Below, one piece after another: positions 35,932-47,251 of a DNA stretch of 64,000 nucleotides (position 1 is the first letter of the stretch; every line of letters starts with the position of its first letter). A model generated the notes under the pieces. That model ran no database searches. It saw only the letters and a list, made by a program, of their open reading frames with translations, and was not told the origin of the DNA. The stretch is from Cheiracanthium punctorium. Taxonomy: Eukaryota > Arthropoda > Arachnida > Araneae > Cheiracanthiidae. The translations under genes and the position numbers were made by a program. The stretch lies in contig JAWZYV010013009.1 of the NCBI GenBank assembly GCA_038373885.1, forward strand, positions 1 through 64,000, written 5' to 3'.

Positions 35932-36888
35932 GGACCAATGACTTAAATAATAAGTGAAATATTAAGAATAAGTGAAAGATTTAAATTTAAATAAAGATAT
36001 AAATTAAGTTTGAAGGGGTGGGGGGGATGAAGATTGCTCTGTAAAAATTTATGAAAATGCATATTTTTATGATTTTTTCCAGGTTCCCACTAATGATATA
36101 AATGCAACTTGTGTTTCAAACAATCAAGTCATCTTTTAACTTTATCTGCTTGTTTTTCAAGTCAATATTGATAAAATTTAATTTTTCAAAAATTTGTTAA
36201 TTTGATGCATTAATTGGAAACATTAGCCAGTAAAAGGTTAAGAAGAATCCAGGAAAAAATAAGCAGTTGAAAGTTTAGGTACAATTTTTTTTAAAGTTTT
36301 GAAGCTGATTGTACACTGCGGCATACAATCGACGTTCTTTGTTGGCGCGCTGGCCTAGACCTCGGCGGCACTGACCTCTAGTTGTAAGCAAGCACATACC
36401 ACATATCACTGATAGCATACATCTATATATATATATTTATTTTATTTCCCATTCCTGGTTGAAGTTTGAGTAGCTTGGGGAGGGGGGGGGGGAATTAAAA
36501 ATTTGTAAAAATAAAGAAATATAATAAAATTTTTCAAACTATATTGATGGAAGTTTTAGCAGAAGATTGCTAATAAGAAAATACTTTTCTAAAGAAGGAT
36601 GGGAGAAGATTGAAACTGGGTTGCTGGTAAGTGCAATTTTTCCATGTCTAATTTTGCAACATTCAATAAAGACAATTTTTACTCTGTCAAAACAGGAAAC
36701 AAATGAAAGACTGAGAAAATGCAGTAAAGTGTGTAGGAGATTAATGTATGTAAAAAAAGCAGAAATCCTTGGAAACACAGAAAAGTAGCATGCCTGAAGT
36801 TGCTTTAAATTTTCTATTAAAAGGAAGCATTTCACATTTTTTTAAGTATATTTTTTTGAAATAAGGTAAAACTTTTTGACTAGCAAAC

Positions 36889-37038
36889 CTTTAATTCCCT
36901 AGCTTCAATGAAGCCTGTGCTGTCAGGATCAAATAAATTAAATGCATCTTGGATATCTTTCTTTTGTTCTGCTGTAAGTTCTGCTTTAATAGAACTTTTC
37001 TTTTTCGTACTACCAACGGATGACTTTCGAGATGATGT
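36889..37038 (-). CDS. Centrin, coding exon 2 (N-terminal tail and EF-hand 1)
   Basis: This exon encodes 50 residues: a basic, Ser/Lys-rich tail followed by ELTAEQKKDIQDAFNLFD and the first EF-hand loop, DPDSTGFIEARE, which has Asp at loop positions 1 and 3 and Glu at 12. It ends with ELK. Centrins are small calcium-binding proteins of centrioles and basal bodies and also join the XPC DNA-repair complex (family knowledge). The acceptor is a CAG just upstream and the donor is AAG/GTTTGC; the exon is exactly 150 bp, phase 0 at both ends. No in-frame ATG lies inside it, so a short upstream exon with the start codon must exist. I could not place that exon. The product looks closer to centrin-1/2 than to centrin-3. 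Identity is very likely; only the 5' end is open. Confidence 0.93.
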
Positions 37039-37099
37039 CTGTAAAAAAACAGTTACAAATTTACTTCACATAACATATAAATATGCAATTTAGATTAAT

Positions 37100-38100
37100 G
37101 TGAAAATCAAACTTTGAAAATTTGGTTTTTAAATTCTTATAAAAATTTCAAGGCTTTTCATTCGTAGGGTAATTCTGAAATGACAGTCAGTATGAGGACA
37201 GATCTTTGAAACTTTTTTAAAATGTCAGCATTCTGCCATGTCAAGTGATTGTTGATAACTTATACCCAGATACCAATGTTGCTATATTTAGGTTGCTCTA
37301 AATTATACTTTTATAATGCTTATACACAGGATTCCCATACCCATTTTTCAAAATGCAATGTAAGGAAGGATACTACCTTCAGGAACGGCCTACCTATTTG
37401 GTTTAAAGCCTGTTTTAGTTCCTGAAGTGTCCTACTGTCCTGCTGAACCCTAGCCCCAGGCTCAGGTTCAGCAAGCAGCGGTTTCCCTCATTTTTATTTT
37501 TTTTTCAGTACAAATTTTAGATTACAATTGGCAAAATACATCAGTGTTATACAATATAAAAGCAGTTAGTTTACAATTGCTCACAACATTGTTCTCAGTA
37601 ACATTTGACCATATATACATATACTTAGCACATTCCTTTTTTTACAATTTTGAAAGTTCAAAAAAAGTAAATAAATATCTAAAAGTAAACAATAGACTTG
37701 AGAATAATAAACTTTTAAAGTAATTTTGAAAAATTTAAACATAAATAAATAATACATCTAATATTCAAAATTGTGCTTTTTTTTTTTGAAAGCATACATA
37801 TACAAATAATAATGTACTGAAAATTAATTTAGACTTGAATAGGAGTATTTAAGGATCCCAAAACTTTTTTTTAGAAGTCAACTTTTTTTCTAGACTACCA
37901 ATGTAATTATTTGTAACAAACGTTTATTTTAAATAGCTTGCCATAAAAAAAATTCAAACATAGTAAAGTTTACACTATAAGAAATTTTAGGTTAACGATA
38001 GAATTTTTGAAGGCATATCTCCAAAGAAAAATCTTAAAATGAAAAAAATAATTAAATTTCACACAATTTTTACTCAATTATTACACAGTTTTCTGTAACA
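37100..38100. other. Spacer upstream of the centrin exon
   Basis: AT-rich with poly-T runs and no gene seen. The missing first centrin exon could lie here or further right, but an exon of a few codons cannot be identified by eye. Confidence 0.3.
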
Positions 38101-38109
38101 AACTCAAAA

Positions 38110-38390
38110 TTACTTAAAGGACTGTAAATCATCTTTCGTCACTTATAAGTCTATTAAGTTCACGAAGCATATTTTTAATTATAGCATCAATGCTTGTTAT
38201 TTTTGCAGTTTTTCTTTGGCAGTTCACCTAAACTGTTTGACTGTGTAAGAAGGCCCAGATTTGATGTTTTCTTTGCCTTTTCTGATAATTTATCTGCATA
38301 TGGTTGCAACTCTTTTGAAAGGTCGCAGAGGTTGCACATCTTGCTAATCACAATTGTTACTGTGAATGCAAACTTAAGGAGTCGTTAACC
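38110..38390 (-). pseudogene. Unidentified coding relic (coiled-coil-like)
   Basis: The minus strand reads LCDLSKELQPYADKLSEKAK, then TSNLGLLTQSNSL. After a one-frame change it reads KITSIDAIIKNMLRELNRLI and a stop. The heptad-like, charged composition and the SNSL phrase resemble C-terminal tails of arthropod transposon-encoded proteins, but I cannot name the family. The frame change makes it a relic. Confidence 0.45.
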
Positions 38391-39144
38391 TTTTAACTGT
38401 TCAGTTATTTAGATGATTTGGGTACCTAAATTGTTCATTAATGCTGCGCACTTTGAGTGTGACCTTTGGCATCTAACCTTTCTCCTCTAACATTTGAAAC
38501 CTGCAGTAAAGTGCTGCTATCTATTGCATTGAGAGCAAATAAACTCTTTAGCACTTTATTTTTTAAGGCAAAGCTACAATCTCCCTAAGGGGAAATGTTT
38601 TGAGCAGAGGACTTTTAAAGAGGTTCTTATTCGCGTTCACGTTACATCTGGAGAAAACCGACCAAAACTCCAGACCGTTAGATCGATATCCACGCGAAAG
38701 AGCAGAATCCACACTTCAGCCATCATTCACGGTTCAGTGTCTGGTACAATTCCGCTCTGCGAGCATCAACCAATTTTGGCTTTTATTTGGGGGGGGGGGG
38801 GGGTGGGGAATGGAGGGCGAAGATTGTCGATGTTTTCTTCTGATAACCTTATCCTGGACTGAGCAATGACTTTTTTCTTTTGGTAACCTTGATTGTTCAT
38901 GTATAGTAGGATAGCTTGTGTATGAAAAGCACAGGAGAACGTATTTTCATGTTTTGCATTCATGTGCCTGTTAGATTTATTAAATTGCTAGTGTTTTCTG
39001 TATTCATACACAAACATATAGTTCTTCATGCATAGTAAAGGAGCCATTTTCTTTTAGTTTCGTATTTCTCATCTTGTGTAATGGTCATTACTCCTTGGGA
39101 TAAGAGTTTATTAATGGTGTTATTCTAGAAATTTCTTTTCCTTC

Positions 39145-39690
39145 CTAAAGGGCAGATATGCAGGGGGGGCATTTGAAAGAAAAGATTCTCCAGGAGGGGG
39201 CATTCAAAAAAAAAAGAATGGAAAGAAAGAAAAAGGAGGGAAGGTGTAAATGCTCCACTCACATAATATATTAGGTATTACATGGCAAATGTAGTCACCA
39301 ACATGTCTGCGAGGTGACTTACATTCAAACAAAAGTCAACCCCCGATTTTCTATGCACATCTATTCCTGCCTATGTCGCTTCTACGTCCACCCTCAAATT
39401 CGGCTAGTGGCAGAACAGTGCTTGTTCCTTTATTTCAATTTTCCGTTGAAAACTGACCCCAGTTACAGAATGAGAAGTGGCATCAGGCATGTGTATATTT
39501 ATTTAAAAAGGACGCTTGTAACTTGCTCCTTTCTCTAGTAAACAAAAGAAGTATTTCTATTCTCAATACTTACAATCGTTAAGTACTGTTGAACTTGTAG
39601 AAACAGAAATTTAATTTAGCATTTCTCCAGCAGGGGATAAATAGTATCCCTGGCAGGGATCAATTAATATTTCTCTAGCCAGGGATATTA
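39145..39690. repeat. Dispersed repeat, copy 2 (first copy at 1088-1612)
   Basis: Same order of blocks as the copy near the window start, including the TCCCTGGCAGGGATCAATTA block at the end. The two copies diverge at both flanks, so each is a separate insertion. Confidence 0.75.
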
Positions 39691-39867
39691 AATTCTTCAG
39701 CCAGGGACGATCCGTGGAATCCCCTCTATGAATTAGCACCCTGCGGATATGGTGTTTACGTTAAGTATTTCAATTAGAATTATTTCATTTTTTATGTATC
39801 TCTAGTTTTGCATAGTACAGTAGAAAGTTTTGCTAGTGTTGTTTCATTTTCATTTGTTTGTCAAAAT

Positions 39868-40725
39868 ATGAATATTTGGGAATTGCAAACGACAGAAGAA
39901 GATGCCATTAAGCATTGTCAAAAATTTGATGTTCCACCATGCTGTATGAAACATCCTATGAAACTATAATTTTAGTGGTCGTTTTTATGGAAATGCAATT
40001 TAAGGTCTTATAGAAGGAGTGTTGGCATATGGACAGGAAATTGGTCCGGTTATTCTTGTTTTAAGTTTTAAAACAACTTTACATTTCATTTACTACTGGT
40101 GTGAGGAATTAACAGCCATAAGTTTTGTGAAAAGCACCTGAATATGAATCATAACACTGTTGTGAACTGGAATAATTATCTGAGGGAAATTTGGATTTTT
40201 AGATCTTTCAGCAATGAAGAAAAAAAAAAAAATTGGAGGGGAAAATTTAAGAGTTGAAATCGATGAAAGTATATTTGCACATCAAAGAGACAGTGCAGGC
40301 AGGGTTTTTTCCACCATAGTGGATTTTTGGTGGGTTATACAGACAGTACATTTTTTTTTTTTTTTTTGGTTTTAATACCTGACTGTACCGGCCAAACACC
40401 TACTGAATTAAATCTTACTGAAGAAGAATTTACTAAGAATTTACTGAATTATATCCTACTGAATTAAATTAACTGAAATTCGTAATTTTATTGAAGAAGG
40501 TTCTATTATTTTTTCAGATTGCTGGAAAGGATATAACTGTGAAGAATAAGAAAAATCTGGTTACACACACAGTCAGGTCAATCACACATATCATTTTGTA
40601 GATCCAATGACCGGCACGCATATGCAGAATATTTAAAGACTATGGGGTATACCAAATGGCTGAATAAAAAACATTGAGGTACAAGCAGACATCATTTAGA
40701 ATCCTATTTAGCACAGTTTATATGG
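39868..40725 (+). pseudogene. Merlin (IS1595-like) transposase pseudogene
   Basis: From an ATG at 39868 the reading is MNIWELQTTEEDAIKHCQ, then VPPCCMKHPMKL. After a damaged middle part it continues ENLRVEIDESIFAHQRDSAG, which holds the first catalytic Asp. IIFSDCWKGYNCEE carries the second Asp. VNHTYHFVDPMTGTHMQNI follows, where the third catalytic residue (Glu) has become a TAA stop. An LESYLAQFIWE-like tail ends it. Merlin transposases are the eukaryotic relatives of bacterial IS1595/IS1016. Several frameshifts, stops and a T-rich insertion near 40350 show it is dead. Termini were not located. Confidence 0.8.
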
Positions 40726-40972
40726 GAGGGGGGGGGGGAGAGAATGAAAATACTATTTTTTTTGACAGTATATTACAAGCAATTGCAAAAAAAAATTCCA
40801 GCAGAGACTAAATTTAAATCATAAATTTTCGCTTTTGAGGGTTAATTAAGTACTGGCTTTTTGCAAGGGAAGGGGGGGGTGGATTTAAAATTTTTTATGC
40901 TTTTAATCCTGTTGAAAGTTTTAAGATTTCTGCTCTTATTCCAAACAATAATCAATGTTTCTTGTTTAAATA

Positions 40973-43435
40973 GGGTGGTGTCCCCAGTTATGGCCACCTT
41001 AAGCATTTTTAAAGATTCAAGAATTTTTTTCAGTACTAAAAAACTATTGAAAGATTTTGAAAATAATACACAGCATACATTGAAGAGTGTAAAATAATTT
41101 TACACTATCAAAGTTATTTTTGTAGACATACTTCATTTTATATAATTTATTAAAATTTTTTTAAACATTTTCCCCACTTATGACCACTTTTTCCCAGTTA
41201 TGGCCACATCTATTCCCCACTTCAAAAAATTTTTAAATAAAGTGAAAAAAAGTAAAATAATTTATGAAAAACACATAAAATATAATATTTCCTTTTGAAT
41301 TGAATTTAATGAAACAATCTTATACAAATTTAGATGTTTTTGGCACTTTTTTTTCTTTATGTAAAATTATCAATTTAGATAAAACTGAATGATCAACATG
41401 TATAAAATTGAATGATTAACATATATGAAATTAGATTTTTTCAAAGACATCAAGAGTGCCAGGAAACATAGTCTGCAGAACACGTCCTTTTTGAATGAGT
41501 TGTGGTTCCGGTAATTTTCGGATAACATCCACTATGTTGATTGTTGAAGCGTCATTTTCGATATAAGTGAAATTAGATTTTTTCAAAGACATCAAGAGTG
41601 CCAGGAAACATAGTCTACAGAACACGTTCTTTTGAATGAGTTGTGGTTCCGGAAATTTTCTGATAACATCCACTATGTTGATGTTGAAACATCCTTTTCA
41701 ATATAAGTGAAACACGTTTTTTCCAAATTCACACTTTTTAAACACGTTATCTCAAATTCTTCTGAAGAAAGGACTTTTAAAATTGTTGCAACATAACGAT
41801 ATATAGTAGGCTTCCTTTTTTCATTATTCGTGAATTTTACAATGACAAAATCTCCAAGTTTTAGATTAACTGTTGCAGAAAGTTCCACCAGTTTTCCACT
41901 TTCTTTTCCTTTACTGACATCTTTATTAGTCTGTCTTTCCATCCAGTCTTCTGATGATGATGAATTTTCATCAGTAATTTTCTGTTTTAATTTTTTACTT
42001 AGTTTCATTTGCTGATTCTTTATGCTGAGCTTTTTTTCTCCCTCTTTATTCTGTCTTTTTCTTACTTTTCCTTTTCTTTAGCTTCAGGTACTCAATCCAT
42101 CTGTTTGATGTAACTACACTTGGAGTATGCTCCCTTTTTCTTTTGGAATTTTGGATTTTTGCTTCTGGCCATCGAATGACATCCTTTAATATTGTCTCAA
42201 CAGATCGTTTAGGAGTAATACTGTCGATTATTGATGAACTTGGTGTTTCTGTATTATTACTACTAAATATTGTTTCAACTAATCTTTTAGGAACAGTAAT
42301 ATCCGTCTTTGATGAGCTTGGTGTTTCTATATCATTACCACTAATCACTGTAGATGTATTTTCATTGTGATTTGTTAAACATAGCTGAAGCGAATCATAT
42401 AAAGAGTTCATATCAGGTGTTTCTTGTTCTTGATCTACTTGTTCATCATTTACCATCAGCACTGTATTTTCTGCATCTTTTGTCACATCCAGCCAAAACT
42501 TAAACAGCATATAGGCTTCCGGATTTACCTCCCAATCACAATTTCTTTTTTTTCATTTGACGAAACTCACTGCATTTGGCATATCTTCATCTACAGTGTA
42601 ACAATACTTAAAATAACTTAGATATGTGTTTTTTTTTGTTTTTTTTTTACCTATAGCTTCTGTTTAAAACCAAATTTTTTAAACTGATATATATATATTT
42701 TTTTTTACAAATCTTCTCATTTTTTTTTATAATGTCTAAAATAAATAAACAATACAATTACTAAATATATTTTTATATATTTACTAAATATCACGTTTTT
42801 TTCAAAGTTTTTATCAAACATAATTTAAATATTATGTCAGTATTGTTCTTACAGTTGTAAATATTGTTCTTCTGAATAGCTACTATTCAATTTTAACCCC
42901 AATATTGACTTTTAAATATAATACCATTATAAAAGCATGAATCTACTTGTTACAAATAAATAAATCATATAAACAAGTAGTGGCCATAACTGGTATAACA
43001 TATAACCCAGTTATGGCCACTTCAGTGGCCATAACTGGAGAAACTGTTCTGAAATAGACACCAGTTATGACCACCCTGTTTAATTCTAAAATTTAAAAAT
43101 TTTCATTTATTATAATTGAAAATAGTGAAACAAAATAGTTTTAACTTCCCTATAAATGTTGAAAAAACATCCAGATATTCCTAGATTCTGTGGGTTGAAG
43201 CTGATACAAATAGATGTTGCTTAAGCAAAATGCTAAGAACTTCTTTTCACACTACATACCAACACAAAAAAAAATTAAGATGCCTTCTTGTTCTGTGTTA
43301 TTGCCAGCAATCACAGCCTACTTACAGTGTAATGTTTGTAGCCTGTTGTAACCTACAATTTGATTGGCTAACTTGTGTCAAAGCTTAGAAAAATAATAAA
43401 ATTTGTGAAAGTGGCCATAACTGGGGATACTACCC
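40973..43435 (-). mobile_element. Pogo/Tigger element, 2463 bp
   Basis: The inverted ends GGGTGGTGTCCCCAGTTATG and GGGTAGTATCCCCAGTTATG are flanked by TA (40971-40972 and 43436-43437). Extra copies of CCAGTTATGGCCAC-type words occur inside both ends (41170-41215 and 42985-43080). The minus strand carries the C-terminal part of a transposase. The N-terminal HTH and DDE catalytic domains are missing. Confidence 0.92.
41431..42510 (-). pseudogene. Pogo/Tigger transposase C-terminal part, with tandem duplication
   Basis: Reading right to left: an acidic, Ser/Thr-rich linker in which two related segments each contain ETPSSS and then PKR, and a basic stretch with KIQNSKRKREHTP. After a stop and frame change a second frame continues LSKKLKQKITDENSSSSED, then GDFVIVKFTNNEKRKPTIYR. 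YIENDASTINIVDVIRKLPE and PQLIQKGRVLQTMFPG come next, then a stop. This tail is characteristic of arthropod and cnidarian pogo-type transposases. The last ~145 bp are duplicated in tandem (41431-41575 and 41576-41720), so the terminal FTYIE...VIRK module occurs twice. Confidence 0.8.
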
Positions 43436-43579
43436 TAACTGCATTTTTTCATATTTTGTAAAAAAATTGGATTTTTGAAAATTTAATTAACATTATTTAT
43501 GTTGACGTTTGAAATGGTGAGACTACTTTTTTATATATTCGTGTTTTTTCCTGTAGAATTGTTAATTCTTGGTTTTTCA

Positions 43580-43594
43580 GGAATTGTAAGGCGA

Positions 43595-43632
<38 letters not shown>

Positions 43633-43750
43633 GTAGTATTTGGCGGCACATTTAACCAAATAATAGTTTGGCGGGAATGACCGTCGGTATAATATGTAAG
43701 TACCAAAATAGCTAAATTTCGGTGGCGTTCGCATAATGGAAAAGTACCCA
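43580..43750. repeat. One end of a TA-flanked inverted-repeat element
   Basis: The right end, reversed, reads TACTTTTCCATTATGCGAAC and then GCCACCG, related to the ends of the element at 22299-24360. A long A-tract (43596-43630) precedes it. The other end was not found. Confidence 0.5.
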
Positions 43751-43799
43751 GTGGCTTATTCACGCACCAGTCATTACAGTACCCAGTGGAGACATAAAT

Positions 43800-46500
43800 T
43801 CAATAAAGTACTATTTTAACAAACGTCTTATTTATATGGGGTCTTCTTAAAATTTCATTATTTGTATTTTAAATGTTATTATCAGTGGAACCGTTTACAA
43901 CGATTTCAAAAGGCTTTAAAAGAAGGAATGTTTGGTACATTAACAACAGAACAGATGTCAAAAGAAAAACACCAAACTACATCAGAATATCTACCGATTT
44001 TTCATAATATACACATGGTCAGCTCAAGGAAATTGATGCCAAAAATTAAATAACGTTCGATGGATTTAAATCAGAATAAAATTTTCGTAAGTATGTAACT
44101 AAATTTTATCGAAAAGGGAAAAAAATAAGAAATACTCAGATGTACCATTTCAAACCACAACTAAAACACGAACACATGCAAGCTAAAAAAAAAAAAAATT
44201 TAGTCGGAGCACAGCTTAGATGTTTTGTTCCTGCTTGCACCTTTTTTTAAAATTCGCGATCTCAACGACCCAAAGGGGGCGCTGTAGGATATAAACAAAT
44301 GTGCTCGGTGACGGGTAGCTTGTTCCGACAATAGTTGTGCCTGCATTAAGCAACGCGGTTTTTATGCCTATTTTCTCCTTTTAGAGGTGGAAAAAAGTTT
44401 TTTATGGAAAGAATGTCACATGATTTATTTCTTTTAGTTTTATATCAAGCAATCTTTTAATTTAAAGGTAACATTTGCTAATTTTTGGTGTTTTGCTCAT
44501 GTGTTCTTGGTGTTTATCCACATACAGATGAAATTAAAGTAAACTTTCTCCATCCACATAATCTATCGCCATCATTTTATTACCCATAAATTATATGATA
44601 AAGAATGCTATTTGCATCCAATAAATTTGAGAAAAAAATCACACAATGGTTTACTTTCTTTTTTATTTTACTTTCTGCATAATCTGCAAGTTGTAAGTTT
44701 TCCTTACTACATTGAAATTTAAAACTCAATTTAAAAAAAAAATACACATCAATTAAAGGTAACACTTGAAATATTTACTTAATAGTTCAGAATATGCATG
44801 CAACATAAAAATAACATCTTACTGTAATTATTATTTTTTTTTTAACCTGAAAATGTTATTATTTAAAAATTGACAATTAAAGGAATAGTTGTAACTCATT
44901 GGAATAGTGGAAGCATTTTATGAAACATAACGATTTTTTAAAATTATTAATGAAAAAGAAAAATGGAATTTTGATAGACTAACTCTGAAAATTCCTATTA
45001 AAAGGGGGGAGGCACACCCCATTTCCTACTTTGAAAGCACCCTCATTAAAACCCCCAGCAAAAACAAATTTGGACTCAACTGCTCTTTAAATTTTAAAAA
45101 CAAATAATTGTTTTAGTAAAATTCTATTTTTTTATTGAGGGGGGGGGGAGAGACATTGCCTACCCCCAATGAAAGTGTTGAAAAACATTATCAACATTAT
45201 TTGTTCTTTCTCAAAATTCTTATATTAAGTTAAAAATGTAATTTTATTTTAAAATACAAAAATTTTCTTTTGTAGTTATTAAATCGAGATGGTAGCAATT
45301 TTCTTAAATTTATTACTGGAAAACCCATGGTAATCCCAGAATGAAACTTTCAGACATTGTTAACAATAAATAGAAGAATAACATATAATTTTTTTTTAAA
45401 AATTAAAAATATACTTTTTGAAATTTTAAAATGATGAACTTTAAATTAAAAATTTAATCATGTTACATATGATAAGAAAGGGCAACCTGTTTATTTTCTA
45501 TAGACACTTTAATGGAGTTTCTATGATAATTAGGAGAGAAATTGGAGCCAATTGTATAGTGCAAGAATTTCTAAAATTGCATTAATTTCACAAAATTTAA
45601 AATTAAATATTTCGAAAACTAAAAGTGATATGGACTAGAAATTTAACATTAATTTTTTTCTCTATAGATACAACTATCATACCAAATTTCATTGAATTCT
45701 GTGGGGGTCAGGTTGTGAGCCTCGTTGATTTGACATGGAATGACCCATATGGCAATTTTGTCAGTACAGAATTTTCAGAGAAAAAAGTGATTTCCTCTTT
45801 ATTCACAAAAAGCTGAAGAATCTCATCTTTGAGCTATATCATGAAAAAATTAGAAAGATGTTGGAGACTTACAGCCAGAATTTTGTCAATCTTTTAAAAA
45901 TGCAGAATGATAGATATTTTTCACATTACAACATTTTTCATCCAAAATCATAAACAGCTAAAATTTAAACCAAAATTATGATGGTTATTTAGACATTTCT
46001 GAGTTTTTGTTTTTCTGTGATGCTAAATTTTTTACTGAAATTAGTTCAGACAAATGGAAAGAGAACAACACTAACACACAATTACTTTCTGATTTTAACA
46101 GAAAGGGGGCTCTCAATAATTTTAAGGGGAGAAGAGAAACAATTATATGCATCCAAGATAAAAAATATCTTAGTACTTTTATCACATATTATATAGTAAC
46201 TATATCAATGTTAACACATTCAACAAAGAGTACTACCCCTATATCTATACATTTTAAAACAGCACTGGATAGAATTTTAACACAACACTAAAGATATCAA
46301 TGCAAAGCCTCAATTCTCAATTGGGAGTGACATTTAGGTATAAGAGGGGCTCACAACAGTGCGATAAAATTATCTTTCAATCAGGTTATTTCTGAGTAAA
46401 TATTGTGAAGCTGTTTAGAAAAGTTCTTAACATTTAACATTAATATATTGATCTATTAGCTTCAAATTAAGTACATAAATCCTAGAAAACGTTTAATATG
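43800..46500. other. Spacer with scattered repeats, no gene supported
   Basis: Mostly AT-rich with no supported exon. A GC-richer patch at 44210-44400 contains AAAGGGGGCGCTG (CTCF-like core). The segment at 45640-45790 has an open frame ending at 45816 that I could not identify. Confidence 0.35.
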
Positions 46501-46515
46501 TAACATTAGATTGGT

Positions 46516-46703
46516 AAAAGTTTTTATTTGGGAATACCTTATTCCCCCGTACATGATATATATTTCGGTTACACACATAACCATCTTCAGTCGTTTCTGG
46601 ATCTCTCACTAATGGCGGCTTCTTTTTATATCTTCTTCGTTCTTCTTCTGAAAAAAATATATATCATGTACGGGGGAATAAGGTATTCCCAAATAAAAAC
46701 TTT
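46516..46703. mobile_element. Miniature Penelope-like relic: inverted tails around a hammerhead-like fold
   Basis: Arms of about 50 bp (starting AAAAGTTTTTATTTGGGAAT) are inverted at 46516-46566 and 46650-46703. The ~85 bases between them hold, on the minus strand, CTGAAGA, T, a GGTTA/TAACC stem and GAAAT. The arrangement of fold followed at once by the inverted tail matches the Penelope relic at 18719-19326, so I read this as the same kind of element with all coding sequence deleted. Confidence 0.6.
46563..46590 (-). ncRNA. Hammerhead-like fold
   Basis: Minus strand: CTGAAGA, T, GGTTA, a 6-nt loop, TAACC, GAAA. Same box order and the same single extra base as the motif at 19227-19258. Confidence 0.45.
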
Positions 46704-47013
46704 TAACTAATTAATCCGCCGTATTAAATAATGTTTTATATGTTTTTATTAGATTGGTATTTTTGTTAAATCTAACATGGAGGTTTTTACTTTTTTAACA
46801 CCACAAGTCAAAAACCTGTCGATTTACAGGATAGTATAGAACCTTTACACGTACATATTAAAGTATACATATAAATAATATAGAAATCAATATAAATAGC
46901 ATAGAAATCATTTAGGACATGCATTTGGAATTGTGTTCATAAAATTAATTCAAGCATTTATGACTAGATCTTTCAAACATTAAAGAAAAAACGGCTAAGT
47001 ATATTTTACATAC

Positions 47014-47251
47014 TTCTTGGTATAAAATCACTCACAAGAAAATGTTTCCCACAAACAACCATTCTGTCCGATACGTTTTTGCCAATTTTCAGAGCGCTAA
47101 TCCATTGTCTCCTAAGCTTCCGCATGGTCGCTTCGGATGAATTGTTTTGATTTCTTTTAATTGACGGAAATCTGTGGAAACTGGGTGGAGGAATATTTCT
47201 CCCCTTAGAATCACACTGAGGAACACAGCAATTAACTTTGTCGTTACCCAT
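47014..47251 (-). CDS. THAP-domain zinc-finger protein, first coding exon
   Basis: The exon starts at an ATG reading MGNDKVNCCVPQCDSKGR. It carries the C2CH signature of a THAP DNA-binding domain: the Cys pair in CCVPQC, the SFHRFPS motif, the invariant Trp in RRQWISALK, and the Cys/His pair in VVCGKHF, followed by SDFIPR. THAP proteins bind DNA in a sequence-specific way and act as transcription or cell-cycle regulators, and P-element transposases begin with the same domain. A strong GTATGT donor directly after the last codons suggests the exon ends at 47014 in phase 1. I could not find the next exon. The frame also runs upstream, but the phenylalanine run there is a poly-A tract, so I prefer the internal ATG. 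A host gene seems more likely than a P-element relic, but that is not settled. Confidence 0.78.

Larger units (their letters stand above)
32414..36380. mobile_element. hAT-like element with a perfect 8-bp target duplication
   Basis: GTTGTAAG occurs directly outside both ends (32406-32413 and 36381-36388). The ends are inverted: TAGAGGTCTGCATCGC at the left and TAGAGGTCAGTGCCGCC at the right. An 8-bp duplication is the hAT hallmark. I see no transposase. The inside holds a solo LTR, a second hAT relic and AT microsatellites, so much of the 3967 bp is later insertion. Confidence 0.85.
27561..36888 (-). other. Centrin intron 1 (between the first two located exons)
   Basis: A 9328-bp intron. About half is identifiable mobile DNA: a Tigger relic (28394-29156), repeat copies (30840-31700) and a 3967-bp hAT-like element (32414-36380) with its own insertions. 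A short segment near 28190-28290 repeats GGATATCC-type words in both orientations and looks like a small hAT MITE. Confidence 0.8.

Noticed and set aside
42143..42370. 75-codon + strand frame
   Set aside because: Antisense shadow of the pogo transposase tail on the minus strand.
43497..43763. Two minus-strand frames with long Phe runs
   Set aside because: Created by a 34-base A-tract next to an element end.
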